From Rhodoferax sp. (lineage in GTDB: Bacteria; Pseudomonadota; Gammaproteobacteria; Burkholderiales; Burkholderiaceae_C), in assembly GCA_031291305.1 (NCBI GenBank), contig JARLJH010000050.1, positions 1 to 57,874 on the forward strand: DNA of 57,874 bases. Reading direction: 5' to 3'. The translations under genes were made by a program, and so were the position numbers. The notes beneath the pieces were generated by a model. The model was not told where the DNA came from. It ran no database searches and was given only the letters and a program-made list of their open reading frames with translations. Shown here one piece after another: positions 48,949 to 57,874 of this stretch (position 1 is its first letter; each line of letters begins with the position of its first letter).

Positions 48949-51900
48949 ATGGTGCGTTCCACACTACAGAGCCTGCTACCCGATGCACCTGCGGAACTGC
49001 GTAGCATTCTGGACAGCGAGCAAGGGCCGGTTCAGGGTCCCATCCGCTCGGAAATTTTTGGTCCACAACGTTTTGCACAACATGGCCGCAGTCTGGCCGA
49101 AACCCACCGTGCAGCACCTGGCACAGCCAGAGTGCCACAGTTTTTCCCGCGCATCGAGGGCAACATCGCGGCCCTGCGCCAGGCGCACGCCTACATAGGC
49201 ACCCTGGCAGGTACGGGTTATGACGTCAGCCCGGCCGCCGAATGGCTGCTGGACAACTTTCATCTGGTTGAAGCGCAGCTCAAAGAGATCAAGGAAGGCC
49301 TGCCGCGCAGTTACTACCGCAAGCTGCCTGTTCTGCAGGATGAACCGCTGGCCGGTCTGCCGCGCGTCTACGGCGTGGCCTGGGCCTTTGTGGCACACAC
49401 CGATGGTGCGTTTGACGAGAACCTGCTGATCCAGTTCGTGTTGGCCTACGAGGAAGTGCGTCAACTCAACCTGAGCGAGATGTGGGCACTTCCCACTACT
49501 TTGCGCGTGGTGCTGGTGGAAAACCTGCGCCGTCTGGCCGAAAGCATTGCCACCCACAAAGCTGCCCGGGAGGTCGCCAATCTGTGCTTCGATCAGATCA
49601 GCACCTTGACCGTCGAAGTTCTCAACAGTTTGCTGGAACTGCTTAACCAACGCGGTGTCGGGCAGGTGTTTCTGCTGCAAATGGCTCTGCGCCTGCAGGA
49701 CCATCGCATCGCCCCGATAGAAGGCGAGTTGGCCGCCATTCAAGCTTGGCTGCAGGCAGCCCTGCCCGACTTGGCGGCGCCGCAGGCCCGCCAAGGGGCC
49801 GAACAGGCGGCTGATAACCTGAGCGTGAGCAACGCCATCACATCGCTGCGCGCCATCGGCGACGCCGATTGGCCTGACATCATCGCCCGCACCAGCGCGT
49901 TGATGCGCCTGATGCTGACCCAGCCAGTATTTGCTGCGGAAGACACCACCACGCGCGACCAGAGCCTGCATGCCATCGAACGCCTGGCGCGTCAAAGTGG
50001 TCTCAGCGAAGTGGTGGTGGCGCAGCGCCTGCTGGCGCTGATGGCTCGCCCAGACACCCTCCCACGCCCTCGCACAGTCACGACCCATTGGTTGATGGGC
50101 TCGGGCCAGCCAGAGCTGATGCAGGCATTGGGCCTGAACCCAACCCGGGCGCGGCTGTGGTTATGGGTATCCCGGCGCATGGCGCTGCCGCTGTACCTGG
50201 GCACGCTGTTGGCAGTGCTGAGCTTTCTGCTATGGATTTTATTGCGCCACAGTTCGCAACCTCTGAACTGGAGCCTGTTTGGCCTGGCAATACTGGTGCT
50301 GTTTCCGGCGTCCGAGGCCGTCGTGGCGGTGGTCAACCGCCTGATCAGCGAGTCTGCCCACCCGCAACATCTGCCGCGATTGGCACTGCTGAATGGCATA
50401 CCCGCCGAACATCGCGTTCTGGTGGTGATTCCGGGCATGTTGACTGGCACTTTGTCAGCCAGCGAACTGGCACATCGACTGCATCTGCACTACCTCGCCA
50501 ACCCGGAGCCACAGGCGCAATTTGCCTTGCTGACGGACTGGGCAGATGCCGATTCCGTGCAAACCCCCGACGACGCTGCCAAACTGGCCAGTGCCGTGGC
50601 AGCCATTCAGGCACTCAACGCACGCCACCCTACCGGTGCGAATGGCACAGGAGAGTCGCCGCGATTCGTCCTGCTGCACCGTGCGCGACTGTACAGCGAC
50701 ACCGAGCAACGCTGGATAGGCTGGGAGCGCAAGCGCGGCAAACTGGAGATGCTGATCACCGCACTGGCTACCGGTGAACCCAGCGCGTTTCTGGACCTGG
50801 GCGGCAGCTCACATTTGGCGACGGGCGTGGCTTATGTGCTGACGCTCGACAGCGACACCCAATTGCCACCGGGTCGCTTGCGCGAACTGGTCGGCGTGGC
50901 GGCGCATCCGCACAACCAGCCACAGTTGGATGCCACAGGTCAGCACGTGGTGTCGGGCTACGGCATCCTGCAACCCCGCGTCGCCACGCCATTACCCAAC
51001 CTGAGCGAATTCACGCTGTACCACTGGCTGTTTGCCGGCCAGTGCGGCATCGACCCCTACAGCGCTGCCAGCTCCGAGGTGTATCAGGACGTGTTTTCAG
51101 AAGGTACTTTCACCGGCAAGGGCCTGCTGCACGTGCAAGCCGTGCATGCGGTGCTGGCCGGGCGCTTGCCCGATGGACAGGTGCTCAGCCACGATCTGAT
51201 TGAGGGCTCGATCGCCCGCTGCGCTGCGGTTTCTGACATTTCGGTGATCGAAGACGCACCATTTCATGCGGATGTGGCCGCCTCGCGCGTGCACCGCTGG
51301 ATGCGCGGTGACTGGCAGTTGCTGCCCTTCATGCTGCAACCCAAACGCTACGGGCTGCGCGCCATCCATCTCTGGAAGATGACCGACAACTTGCGCCGCT
51401 CGCTGGTGGCACCGATGTCGTTTGGGCTGTTGCTGCTGACTTTGGTGGGCAACGCCATGTCACCCTGGGTCGCACTGGCGCTGGTGATGGCAGCGTTTTC
51501 TGCCGGGCCGGTGATGGGCGCGCTGGCGGGCATGTCTCCCAGCCGAGACGACGTTGCCAAGCGACATTTCTACAGCGAGGCACTGGTCGATCTGGCGCGC
51601 GCCCTGCTCAGCGGTCTTTGGCTAATGGCCGAGTTGTTACAGCACTCACTGGGCAGTCTGGATGCCATCACGCGCGCGCTGTACCGCACATCGGTCAGTC
51701 GGCACCATTTGCTGCAGTGGACCACCGCCGCCGCAGCCCAGGCCAAGGCCAAGTCGACCCTGGTGGATGTGGCACGCCAGCATTGGCGCGAGCCCGTGCT
51801 GGCACTGATGCTGCTAGGTGCACTACTTTTACTACCTACGCCCGCACCCACATTGACAACTCTGCTATGCCTTTTGTGGGGTGCCGCACCGGTCTGGACG

Positions 51901-54900
51901 TGGTGGGTCAGCCGAGTCTGCCCACCCCACCGACAAGATCAACTGCCCCTGGACGACCGAGCCTACCTGGAGGGCGTGGCGCGCGACACCTGGCGACTGT
52001 TTGAGCGCTGCGTCGGCCCGGATGAGCGACACCTGCCCCCCGACAACCTGCAGGTGATGCCGCACGACATGCTGGCACACCGCACCTCACCCACCAACAT
52101 CGGCATGTATCTGCTGAGCGCCGTCTGCGCCCGCCAGTTTGGCTGGATCGCAACGCAAGACCTGCTGTCACGACTGGAAGCCACCCTGACAACGCTACAG
52201 GGTTTGGAGCGCTATCAAGGCCACTTCTTGAACTGGTATGACACGCAGACCGGCCAGCCGATGCTACCGATGTATGTCTCCACCGTGGACAGCGGCAACC
52301 TCAGCGCACACCTGCTGGCGGTGGCCCAGGCATGCCTTGAATTTGCAGAGCAGGCGGCTGACGACGCAGCCAGCCAACGCGCCATCCAGGCCTCAAGGGA
52401 CAGGCTGCTGCCGCTGCTAAAGAATCGCATCCGTTTGGTGCCTGCCTTGCGTGACGAACTCAAATGGCTGCTGGCCGACCACCGTGCCACGCGGCGCTCG
52501 GCGCATCGGGATGAGCTTGCACGCGCAACTACTGATGGGACAGAGGCCACCCGCCAACGCCTGCAGGCCCTGGCGCAAGCCTTCAAAATGCTAGCCTGGC
52601 AGGCGGATTTTCAATTTCTGTATTCCCACAAGCGCCATCTGTTGCACATTGGCTATCGGGTCGCGGAAGGTCAACTGGACACCAGTTTTTATGACCTTCT
52701 GGCCTCCGAATCGCGCCTGACCAGCCTACTGGGCATCGCCCGAGGCGACTTGCCGGTGCGGCACTGGGCACATCTAGGGCGCACCTTCTTTGCCCGCAGT
52801 ATCCACGTTGGTTTACGTTCCTGGACCGGCTCCATGTTCGAGTACCTGATGCCCAGCCTGGTGCTCAAGGAGCCGCGCGGCAGCGTGCTTTCAGGTGCCT
52901 GCCACACCGCGCTGCTGGAGCAAATGGCGTTTGCCAAAGTGCAGGGCGTACCTTGGGGCATTTCAGAATCGGCCTACGCGGCCAGCGATTACACCTTGGC
53001 CTACCAATACGCCCCGCAAGGCGTACCGCGACTAGCCTTGCGCCGCACGCCGATCGACGAACTGGTCATTGCCCCTTACGCCACGGCACTGGCAGCCATG
53101 CTGGCACCACACCTGGCACGGCAAAACTACGCCCTGTTGGAGAACCTTGGCGCCCGCCGACGCTATGGCTTCATCGAAGCGCTGGACTACACAATGGCAC
53201 GGCGAGTCGGCACCGAGGCGTTTGTGCCGGTGTGCACCTTCATGGCGCACCATCAAGGTATGACAATCGTCGCCCTGGCCAACGTGCTGCTGAGCGGCGC
53301 GCCGCAGCGCTGGGGCATGGCCAACGCCCACTTGCAGGCGGTCTCCATCCTGTTGCATGAACGCATTCCGCGGGAAATCTCGGACCTATACGCGCCACCC
53401 GCCAACCTGCGTCGCCAGGCGCAGCGGCGCCACGCCATCGGGTTGCTGCGCCACCTACTGCCGGGCAGTTCAGCCGTTGAGCCGACCCATCTGTTGTCCA
53501 ACGGTCGTTACAGCGTCTTGCTTCGCGCCAATGGCGCAGGCAGCAGCAGCTTCGATCAGGTTGGCATCACCCGCACCCGCGATGACGCGCTACGTGATGA
53601 CCGTGGCAGCTTTTTCTACCTACGTCGCGAACACCCCTCGAATCTGTACTCGATCACCCAGCACCCTGCCCCTGACCCAGCAGCGCATTACAGCAGTGCA
53701 TTTCATGCCGACAGGGTTTGCTTTGATGCCGACTGGGACGACGTGCAGGCCCACATGACCGTCTGGATCAGCCCCGAAGACGACATCGAGTTTCGCCAGA
53801 TCGAACTGCACAATCTAGGCGACCAGCCACTGGACATCGAATTGCTGTCGGCTTTTGAGGTAACACTGTCTGACGCGCGAGCCGACGAGGCACATCCAGC
53901 GTTCACCAACATGTTTGTCAGCGCCCAATGGCTGGCTTCGCATCAAGCCCTGCTGCTGGCGCGCAAACCTCGCCTGAGCACTGAGCCGGGGCTGCAACTG
54001 GCGCACTTCCTCACCGAAAGCAGCACGCCTGCCAACCAGGTGCGACTGACCACCGACCGCCTGAGCTGGCTTGGCCGCGGCCGCACCACCAGCCAGCCTC
54101 TGGGCGCATTGTTGGCAGCCCCTGCCGACGCTGACGGACAAGCCGTCACACTGGATACCGGCCTGGACCCAGTGTGCGCACTGTCGGTCACCCTGCACAT
54201 CGCCCCGGGAGCCAAGGTGCGCACCACCTTTGCCACTGCCGTTTCCAGCAATGCAGACACCTTGCGAGCGGTGATTGACAAGTACCGCCAGGCCAGCAAT
54301 GCAGCTCGCGCCTCGCTCATGTCCGCCACCCTGACCGGTATTCGGCTGCGGGCACTGCGAATCAGCGCCGAGAACTTTTCTGCGATGCAGACCCTGACCA
54401 GCACTCTGGTGATGAACCTGAGCCGCTCACATGCGCGGGCCGTTCGCCCCCACAGCGCCGCCACCGAGGTTTGCGACCGCCGTTTGTTATGGCGCTTTGA
54501 CATCTCCGGCGACCGCCCGATCATTCTGGTGCTGATCAGCGTGACCGAGGGTTTGGGGATGATCCGCTCGTTGTCACAAGCGCTGGGGCTGTGGCTGTGG
54601 GGCAACCTTGCCTGCGATCTGGTCGTCGTTAACGCCGAACCAGCGTCCTACCTGATGACACTGGATCATGAGATTGCCGCCCTGCGCGACCGCCATGCCG
54701 CCGATGCCAACGCCAAGGCGGGCAGCGCCGGGAACCGCCTGCATCTGCTACGGGCCACCGACCTGAGCCACCCCGAACTCAACACCCTGCACAGTCTGGC
54801 CCGGGTCGTGTTACATGCCGATGGTCGACCGCTCACCCACCACGTGGCTGAGTGGTTGCGACTGCAGGAGCAAGCGCTGGAACATCGCCTGGAAACCTCC

Positions 54901-57354
54901 CATGCCACGCTACCACTGACCGTGCCCACCAAGCCAGTCATCCAACCTTCAGAAGGAGCGTTCGCACCGGATTGCGGTGAATTCAGCTTCGCTGTCTCGG
55001 CACTGCAGCGCCCGACCCGGCCATGGATCAATGTGCTGGCCAACCCGGACTTTGGTGCGCATTTATCCGAGGCAGGTGGAGGCTACACGTGGGCGCTCAA
55101 CAGCCGCCTCAACCAGCTCACCGGCTGGTCGAATGATCCGGTATCTGACCCACCATCGGAGTGGTTCCTGCTGCAAAACACCCAAACCCGTGAGGTCTGG
55201 TCGATGACACCCGGCGCAGGCATCGACCCGGCACTGACTTACCAGGTTACACACGGACAAGGCTTCACCCGCATCGCACATCGCCACGGCGACCTAGAAG
55301 TCACCGCCACTTGGTGCGTCGACGCTAACACGTCGGTTAAGCAGGTTCAGATCGACCTGGTCAACCACGGCCACAAGACGCTTCACTTGCGCCTGATCGG
55401 CATCGCCGAATGGTTGATGGGCGCCAACCGCAGTGACCGCAGCACCGTGCGCACTGCCGTGATGCACCAGGACGGTTTGATCGCCCTACTGGCCACACAA
55501 CGCGAACGCTCTGCCGGATTCGGTGATGGCACCGCATTTTTGAGTGTGACTGACGCAGGCACACACGACGAAGACTGGACCTGTGACCGACGCGAGTGTT
55601 TTGATGCCCGAGGGCGACTGGTGTTGCCCGACTTTTTTGGTCAGAACACGGGCGACGGTCTGGACCCTTGCGCGGCGCTGTCCACGCATCTGGTGCTGAG
55701 TGCCGGAATATCCGATACGTGCAGCTTTTTGCTCGGCTTTGCCGCCAGCCCGGAAAAGGTGGGGGCCTTGCTTGAGCAGATCACCGAGGTGCACGCTGCC
55801 CTGCGGTTGACGCAGGCGTGCGCTGAATGGGACAAATTGCTGGGTGCGGTCACGGTAAAAACACCCGATCCGCTGTTTGATGCATTGGTCAACCGTTGGC
55901 TGCTATACCAGGCCGTGTCTTGTCGCCTATGGGCCAAGTCAGGGTTTTATCAGGCGGGTGGGGCTACCGGCTTTCGGGATCAGTTGCAGGACGCCATGGC
56001 GCTGGCCTGGGCAGCCCCCGCCATGCTGCGCCAGCAAATCGTGTTGCATGCGTCGCGCCAATTTGTTGAGGGCGACGTGCAGCACTGGTGGCACGCGCCC
56101 ACCGGTGTCGGCGTGCGCACGCATTTTTCTGACGACAGGCTGTGGCTGGTGGTGACCTGCACGCACTATCTGCAAGCCACGGACGACACCAGCCTGCTTG
56201 ACGAACAGGTGCCTTTTCTGGAAGGCCGTGCCATTCCCGCAGGTGCTGAAGACGCTTATTTCAACCCCACCATCAGCACCCAAACCGCCTCGGTCTATGA
56301 GCACGCTGCACGCACCATTGACCGCAGCCTAGCCTTGGGTCGCCACAGCCTGCCGCTGATGGGCAGTGGTGACTGGAACGATGGCATGAACCGCGTTGGC
56401 ATCGAAGGTCGGGGCGAATCCGTCTGGCTGGGCTGGTTCCTGTGCCGCCTGATCGCGGACTTTGCACCACTGGCCCAGGCACGCGGCGACACGGTGCGCG
56501 CTGCACGCTGGCAGCAAACGGCGCAGGCTATCCGGACTGCTCTGACCACCACCGCCTGGGATGGAGAGTGGTTCATACGCGCCTTCTTTGACGACGGCCA
56601 GCCACTGGGGTCGCACGTCAACGGCCAGGGTCGCATCGATCTGATCGCTCAGGCCTGGGCCGTGCTCTCCGGCGTGGCCCCAGCGGAACTGGCGAGCCAG
56701 GCCATGACCGCCGCGCAAAACCATCTGGTGGACAGCGATGCCGGACTGATCAAGCTGCTGGACCCGCCGCTGACCGATGCCGTGCCCAGCGCCGGCTACA
56801 TCCAAGCCTACCCACCCGGCGTACGTGAAAACGGCGGTCAATACAACCACGCGGGTGTCTGGGCGCTGATGGCACAAGCTCAAACCAATACGCAAAGTGG
56901 CATTGGTAGCGGTGGCGATACAGCCTACCGTTTCTTCACCTACCTGAGCCCGGCACATCGGGCGAGCCACCCGACGCGCGGCCCGGTGTATGGGCTGGAG
57001 CCATATGTGATGGCCGCTGACGTCTACAGCCAGCCACCGTACGTCGGTCGTGGTGGCTGGAGCTGGTACACCGGCTCTGCAGCCTGGATGCATCGCGCGG
57101 CCATCAGCGCCATCTTTGGCTTGACCCAAGAAGCGCAGACACTGGTTTTCCACCCCAATCTGCCCAGCCACTGGCCCCAAGCTGAGCTGACGCTGGTGCG
57201 AGACACGCGCAGCATGCACTTCATTCTGATGCGAGCGACACCCGACGCAGCTCAACTTGCCACGCGGCCATTGGCGGCGGCGCTGCTGCTGCCTGGCCAG
57301 GTCTTGAAATGGCCAGACTTGCCAGCCCAAACCTGCTATGTGATCCCTGTGTGA
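48949..57354 (+). CDS. ndvB: cyclic beta-1,2-glucan synthase (NdvB/Cgs-like)
   Basis: Membrane enzyme of 2801 residues that makes cyclic beta-1,2-glucans, typical size for the family. The N-terminal third has a GT84 glycosyltransferase domain with the substrate-binding TLDSDTQLPP (D634, D636) between transmembrane helices (about 400-450 and 820-890, and again near 950-1000). A middle glycoamylase-like region follows (about 1250-1600, AHHQGMTIVALANVL). The C-terminal part holds GH94-type phosphorylase-like domains with GSGDWNDGMNRVG (D2475). Cyclic glucans act in osmotic adaptation and host interaction. AGGAG precedes the ATG. Confidence 0.93.
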   Translation: MVRSTLQSLLPDAPAELRSILDSEQGPVQGPIRSEIFGPQRFAQHGRSLAETHRAAPGTARVPQFFPRIEGNIAALRQAHAYIGTLAGTGYDVSPAAEWLLDNFHLVEAQLKEIKEGLPRSYYRKLPVLQDEPLAGLPRVYGVAWAFVAHTDGAFDENLLIQFVLAYEEVRQLNLSEMWALPTTLRVVLVENLRRLAESIATHKAAREVANLCFDQISTLTVEVLNSLLELLNQRGVGQVFLLQMALRLQDHRIAPIEGELAAIQAWLQAALPDLAAPQARQGAEQAADNLSVSNAITSLRAIGDADWPDIIARTSALMRLMLTQPVFAAEDTTTRDQSLHAIERLARQSGLSEVVVAQRLLALMARPDTLPRPRTVTTHWLMGSGQPELMQALGLNPTRARLWLWVSRRMALPLYLGTLLAVLSFLLWILLRHSSQPLNWSLFGLAILVLFPASEAVVAVVNRLISESAHPQHLPRLALLNGIPAEHRVLVVIPGMLTGTLSASELAHRLHLHYLANPEPQAQFALLTDWADADSVQTPDDAAKLASAVAAIQALNARHPTGANGTGESPRFVLLHRARLYSDTEQRWIGWERKRGKLEMLITALATGEPSAFLDLGGSSHLATGVAYVLTLDSDTQLPPGRLRELVGVAAHPHNQPQLDATGQHVVSGYGILQPRVATPLPNLSEFTLYHWLFAGQCGIDPYSAASSEVYQDVFSEGTFTGKGLLHVQAVHAVLAGRLPDGQVLSHDLIEGSIARCAAVSDISVIEDAPFHADVAASRVHRWMRGDWQLLPFMLQPKRYGLRAIHLWKMTDNLRRSLVAPMSFGLLLLTLVGNAMSPWVALALVMAAFSAGPVMGALAGMSPSRDDVAKRHFYSEALVDLARALLSGLWLMAELLQHSLGSLDAITRALYRTSVSRHHLLQWTTAAAAQAKAKSTLVDVARQHWREPVLALMLLGALLLLPTPAPTLTTLLCLLWGAAPVWTWWVSRVCPPHRQDQLPLDDRAYLEGVARDTWRLFERCVGPDERHLPPDNLQVMPHDMLAHRTSPTNIGMYLLSAVCARQFGWIATQDLLSRLEATLTTLQGLERYQGHFLNWYDTQTGQPMLPMYVSTVDSGNLSAHLLAVAQACLEFAEQAADDAASQRAIQASRDRLLPLLKNRIRLVPALRDELKWLLADHRATRRSAHRDELARATTDGTEATRQRLQALAQAFKMLAWQADFQFLYSHKRHLLHIGYRVAEGQLDTSFYDLLASESRLTSLLGIARGDLPVRHWAHLGRTFFARSIHVGLRSWTGSMFEYLMPSLVLKEPRGSVLSGACHTALLEQMAFAKVQGVPWGISESAYAASDYTLAYQYAPQGVPRLALRRTPIDELVIAPYATALAAMLAPHLARQNYALLENLGARRRYGFIEALDYTMARRVGTEAFVPVCTFMAHHQGMTIVALANVLLSGAPQRWGMANAHLQAVSILLHERIPREISDLYAPPANLRRQAQRRHAIGLLRHLLPGSSAVEPTHLLSNGRYSVLLRANGAGSSSFDQVGITRTRDDALRDDRGSFFYLRREHPSNLYSITQHPAPDPAAHYSSAFHADRVCFDADWDDVQAHMTVWISPEDDIEFRQIELHNLGDQPLDIELLSAFEVTLSDARADEAHPAFTNMFVSAQWLASHQALLLARKPRLSTEPGLQLAHFLTESSTPANQVRLTTDRLSWLGRGRTTSQPLGALLAAPADADGQAVTLDTGLDPVCALSVTLHIAPGAKVRTTFATAVSSNADTLRAVIDKYRQASNAARASLMSATLTGIRLRALRISAENFSAMQTLTSTLVMNLSRSHARAVRPHSAATEVCDRRLLWRFDISGDRPIILVLISVTEGLGMIRSLSQALGLWLWGNLACDLVVVNAEPASYLMTLDHEIAALRDRHAADANAKAGSAGNRLHLLRATDLSHPELNTLHSLARVVLHADGRPLTHHVAEWLRLQEQALEHRLETSHATLPLTVPTKPVIQPSEGAFAPDCGEFSFAVSALQRPTRPWINVLANPDFGAHLSEAGGGYTWALNSRLNQLTGWSNDPVSDPPSEWFLLQNTQTREVWSMTPGAGIDPALTYQVTHGQGFTRIAHRHGDLEVTATWCVDANTSVKQVQIDLVNHGHKTLHLRLIGIAEWLMGANRSDRSTVRTAVMHQDGLIALLATQRERSAGFGDGTAFLSVTDAGTHDEDWTCDRRECFDARGRLVLPDFFGQNTGDGLDPCAALSTHLVLSAGISDTCSFLLGFAASPEKVGALLEQITEVHAALRLTQACAEWDKLLGAVTVKTPDPLFDALVNRWLLYQAVSCRLWAKSGFYQAGGATGFRDQLQDAMALAWAAPAMLRQQIVLHASRQFVEGDVQHWWHAPTGVGVRTHFSDDRLWLVVTCTHYLQATDDTSLLDEQVPFLEGRAIPAGAEDAYFNPTISTQTASVYEHAARTIDRSLALGRHSLPLMGSGDWNDGMNRVGIEGRGESVWLGWFLCRLIADFAPLAQARGDTVRAARWQQTAQAIRTALTTTAWDGEWFIRAFFDDGQPLGSHVNGQGRIDLIAQAWAVLSGVAPAELASQAMTAAQNHLVDSDAGLIKLLDPPLTDAVPSAGYIQAYPPGVRENGGQYNHAGVWALMAQAQTNTQSGIGSGGDTAYRFFTYLSPAHRASHPTRGPVYGLEPYVMAADVYSQPPYVGRGGWSWYTGSAAWMHRAAISAIFGLTQEAQTLVFHPNLPSHWPQAELTLVRDTRSMHFILMRATPDAAQLATRPLAAALLLPGQVLKWPDLPAQTCYVIPV

Positions 57355-57483
57355 GGTCTGGGTACGCCAGCGCACCGACGTACTGGGGCGCAACTTTTAA
57401 AGTTTGGGCATCAACTGGGGTGACCCTTGTTTATCGCCCAGAGGTGGTGGGGCTTTCACCATCAAACTGCCCAGGAGTCTCTT

Positions 57484-57740
57484 ATGAATATGAAACTTGC
57501 CCTCGCCGCTGTCATGACCGCTGCCACCCTGCTCACTGCCACGGGGTGCGCTGTTGGCCGCCATCAGGAAACGGTAGGTGCCTATGTGGACGATGCCGGC
57601 ATCACCACCCTCGTCAAGTCACGCATGCTTGACAGCAAACTGGTCAGCGGCACATCCATCAGCGCGGAAACACTTAACGGTGTGGTCTTGCTGTCCGGTT
57701 TTGCCAAGAGCACTGCCGAGAGGACCGAAGCTGAATCGAG
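57484..57740 (+). pseudogene. BON-domain lipoprotein, interrupted at its 3' end
   Basis: A gene start with good CAGGAG and a lipoprotein signal (LTATGC lipobox, Cys at about residue 22). The BON domain begins DAGITTLVKSRMLDSKLVSG and reaches GVVLLSGFAKSTAERTEAES, then meets foreign sequence at 57741, giving an artificial TAG. The last part of the first BON domain is lost. BON-domain lipoproteins of the OsmY/DolP type act in envelope stress. Confidence 0.85.
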
Positions 57741-57874
57741 ATAGGAAGAAGCCTCACGGCCCCTCCCTCTCACACCACCGGACATACGGGTCACGTATCC
57801 GGCGGTTCCTTGAAACTTTGTTGATCTCATGCTGCCTTGGCCCTCGCCAATTCGGGCAGCCCCATTTGACGAAA
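57741..57874 (-). mobile_element. 3' end of a group II intron (domains V and VI), antisense to the BON gene
   Basis: Read leftward, the last intron bases form a domain VI-like hairpin closed by a GTGA tetraloop (57741-57770), stem GGGAGGGGCC with GGCTTCTTCC allowing G-U pairs, ending in AT as group II introns do. Before it lies a domain V-like stem with a small bulge (57774-57809, CCGGATACG with CGTATGTCCGG). Further upstream, a frame ending RQMGLPELARAKAA stops at 57827 and could be the C-terminus of the intron-encoded reverse transcriptase. The rest lies outside the window. Confidence 0.75.
57827..57874 (-). CDS. possible C-terminal end of intron-encoded reverse transcriptase
   Basis: Fifteen codons and a stop (TGA at 57827-57829) are open to the window edge, ending RQMGLPELARAKAA. 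The position, just upstream of domain V, is where a group II intron protein gene should end. Too short for a firm call. Confidence 0.35.
   Translation of the reverse strand, partial: FRQMGLPELARAKAA

Noticed and set aside
1-57874. CRISPR arrays, tRNA and rRNA genes
   Set aside because: No regularly spaced repeats and no tRNA- or rRNA-like segments were seen on reading through both strands.

Overview
The window looks like a chromosome segment of a betaproteobacterium, most likely Comamonadaceae and Rhodoferax-like. This is inferred from overall gene style, the nearest relatives I recall for the efflux, cyclic-glucan and ECF genes, and short intergenic repeats of a kind I associate with that family. 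No rRNA or tRNA gene and no CRISPR array was seen.

Left flank (1-6900): a SNF2-family helicase gene that has lost its 3' end to an unidentified sequence at about position 141; a complete RIT (recombinase-in-trio) element, with three overlapping tyrosine recombinases between near-perfect 38-bp inverted repeats; and a VapBC toxin-antitoxin pair.

Core (6981-40348): a block of about 33 kb devoted to anaerobic redox chemistry. A leftward operon carries hypA, hypB, a heterodisulfide-reductase-like Fe-S protein and a nickel/cobalt ECF transporter (NikMN, NikQ, NikO). Divergent from it is a six-gene group 4 membrane-bound [NiFe] hydrogenase whose proton-pump subunits are fused into one 1279-residue protein. 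Next come a 2x[4Fe-4S] ferredoxin (with a decayed copy beside it), an XdhC-like chaperone, a FAD-less molybdenum aldehyde oxidoreductase of the Desulfovibrio gigas MOP type, and a seven-gene accessory set: dicluster flavoprotein, zinc-ribbon protein, methyltransferase, C-GCAxxG-C-C protein, nucleotidyltransferase-HD fusion, radical SAM protein and a CoA-ligase-like protein. A second ferredoxin precedes a tungsten-type aldehyde:ferredoxin oxidoreductase, a MoaD and a flavodiiron protein. A leftward moaA-moeB-moaD set faces them, and a sigma-54 activator closes the block. Four copies of a 17-bp dyad (TGTCwC-N5-GwkACA) lie upstream of the hydrogenase, of both ferredoxins, and between moaA and the activator. 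This suggests one regulon under that activator.

My reading is that the block forms one module: two different aldehyde-oxidising metalloenzymes reduce small ferredoxins, and a proton-pumping hydrogenase disposes of the electrons as H2, or runs in reverse to drive acid reduction. Nickel uptake and insertion, pterin cofactor synthesis and oxygen defence are encoded alongside.

Right flank (40440-57874): a broken stress-protein gene, a DUF1015 gene, a tripartite MacAB/TolC-type efflux operon, a small gene with a possible DUF2384-like C-terminus, a very large cyclic beta-1,2-glucan synthase with a small membrane protein in front, and a BON-domain lipoprotein gene interrupted by the 3' end of an antisense group II intron at the window edge.
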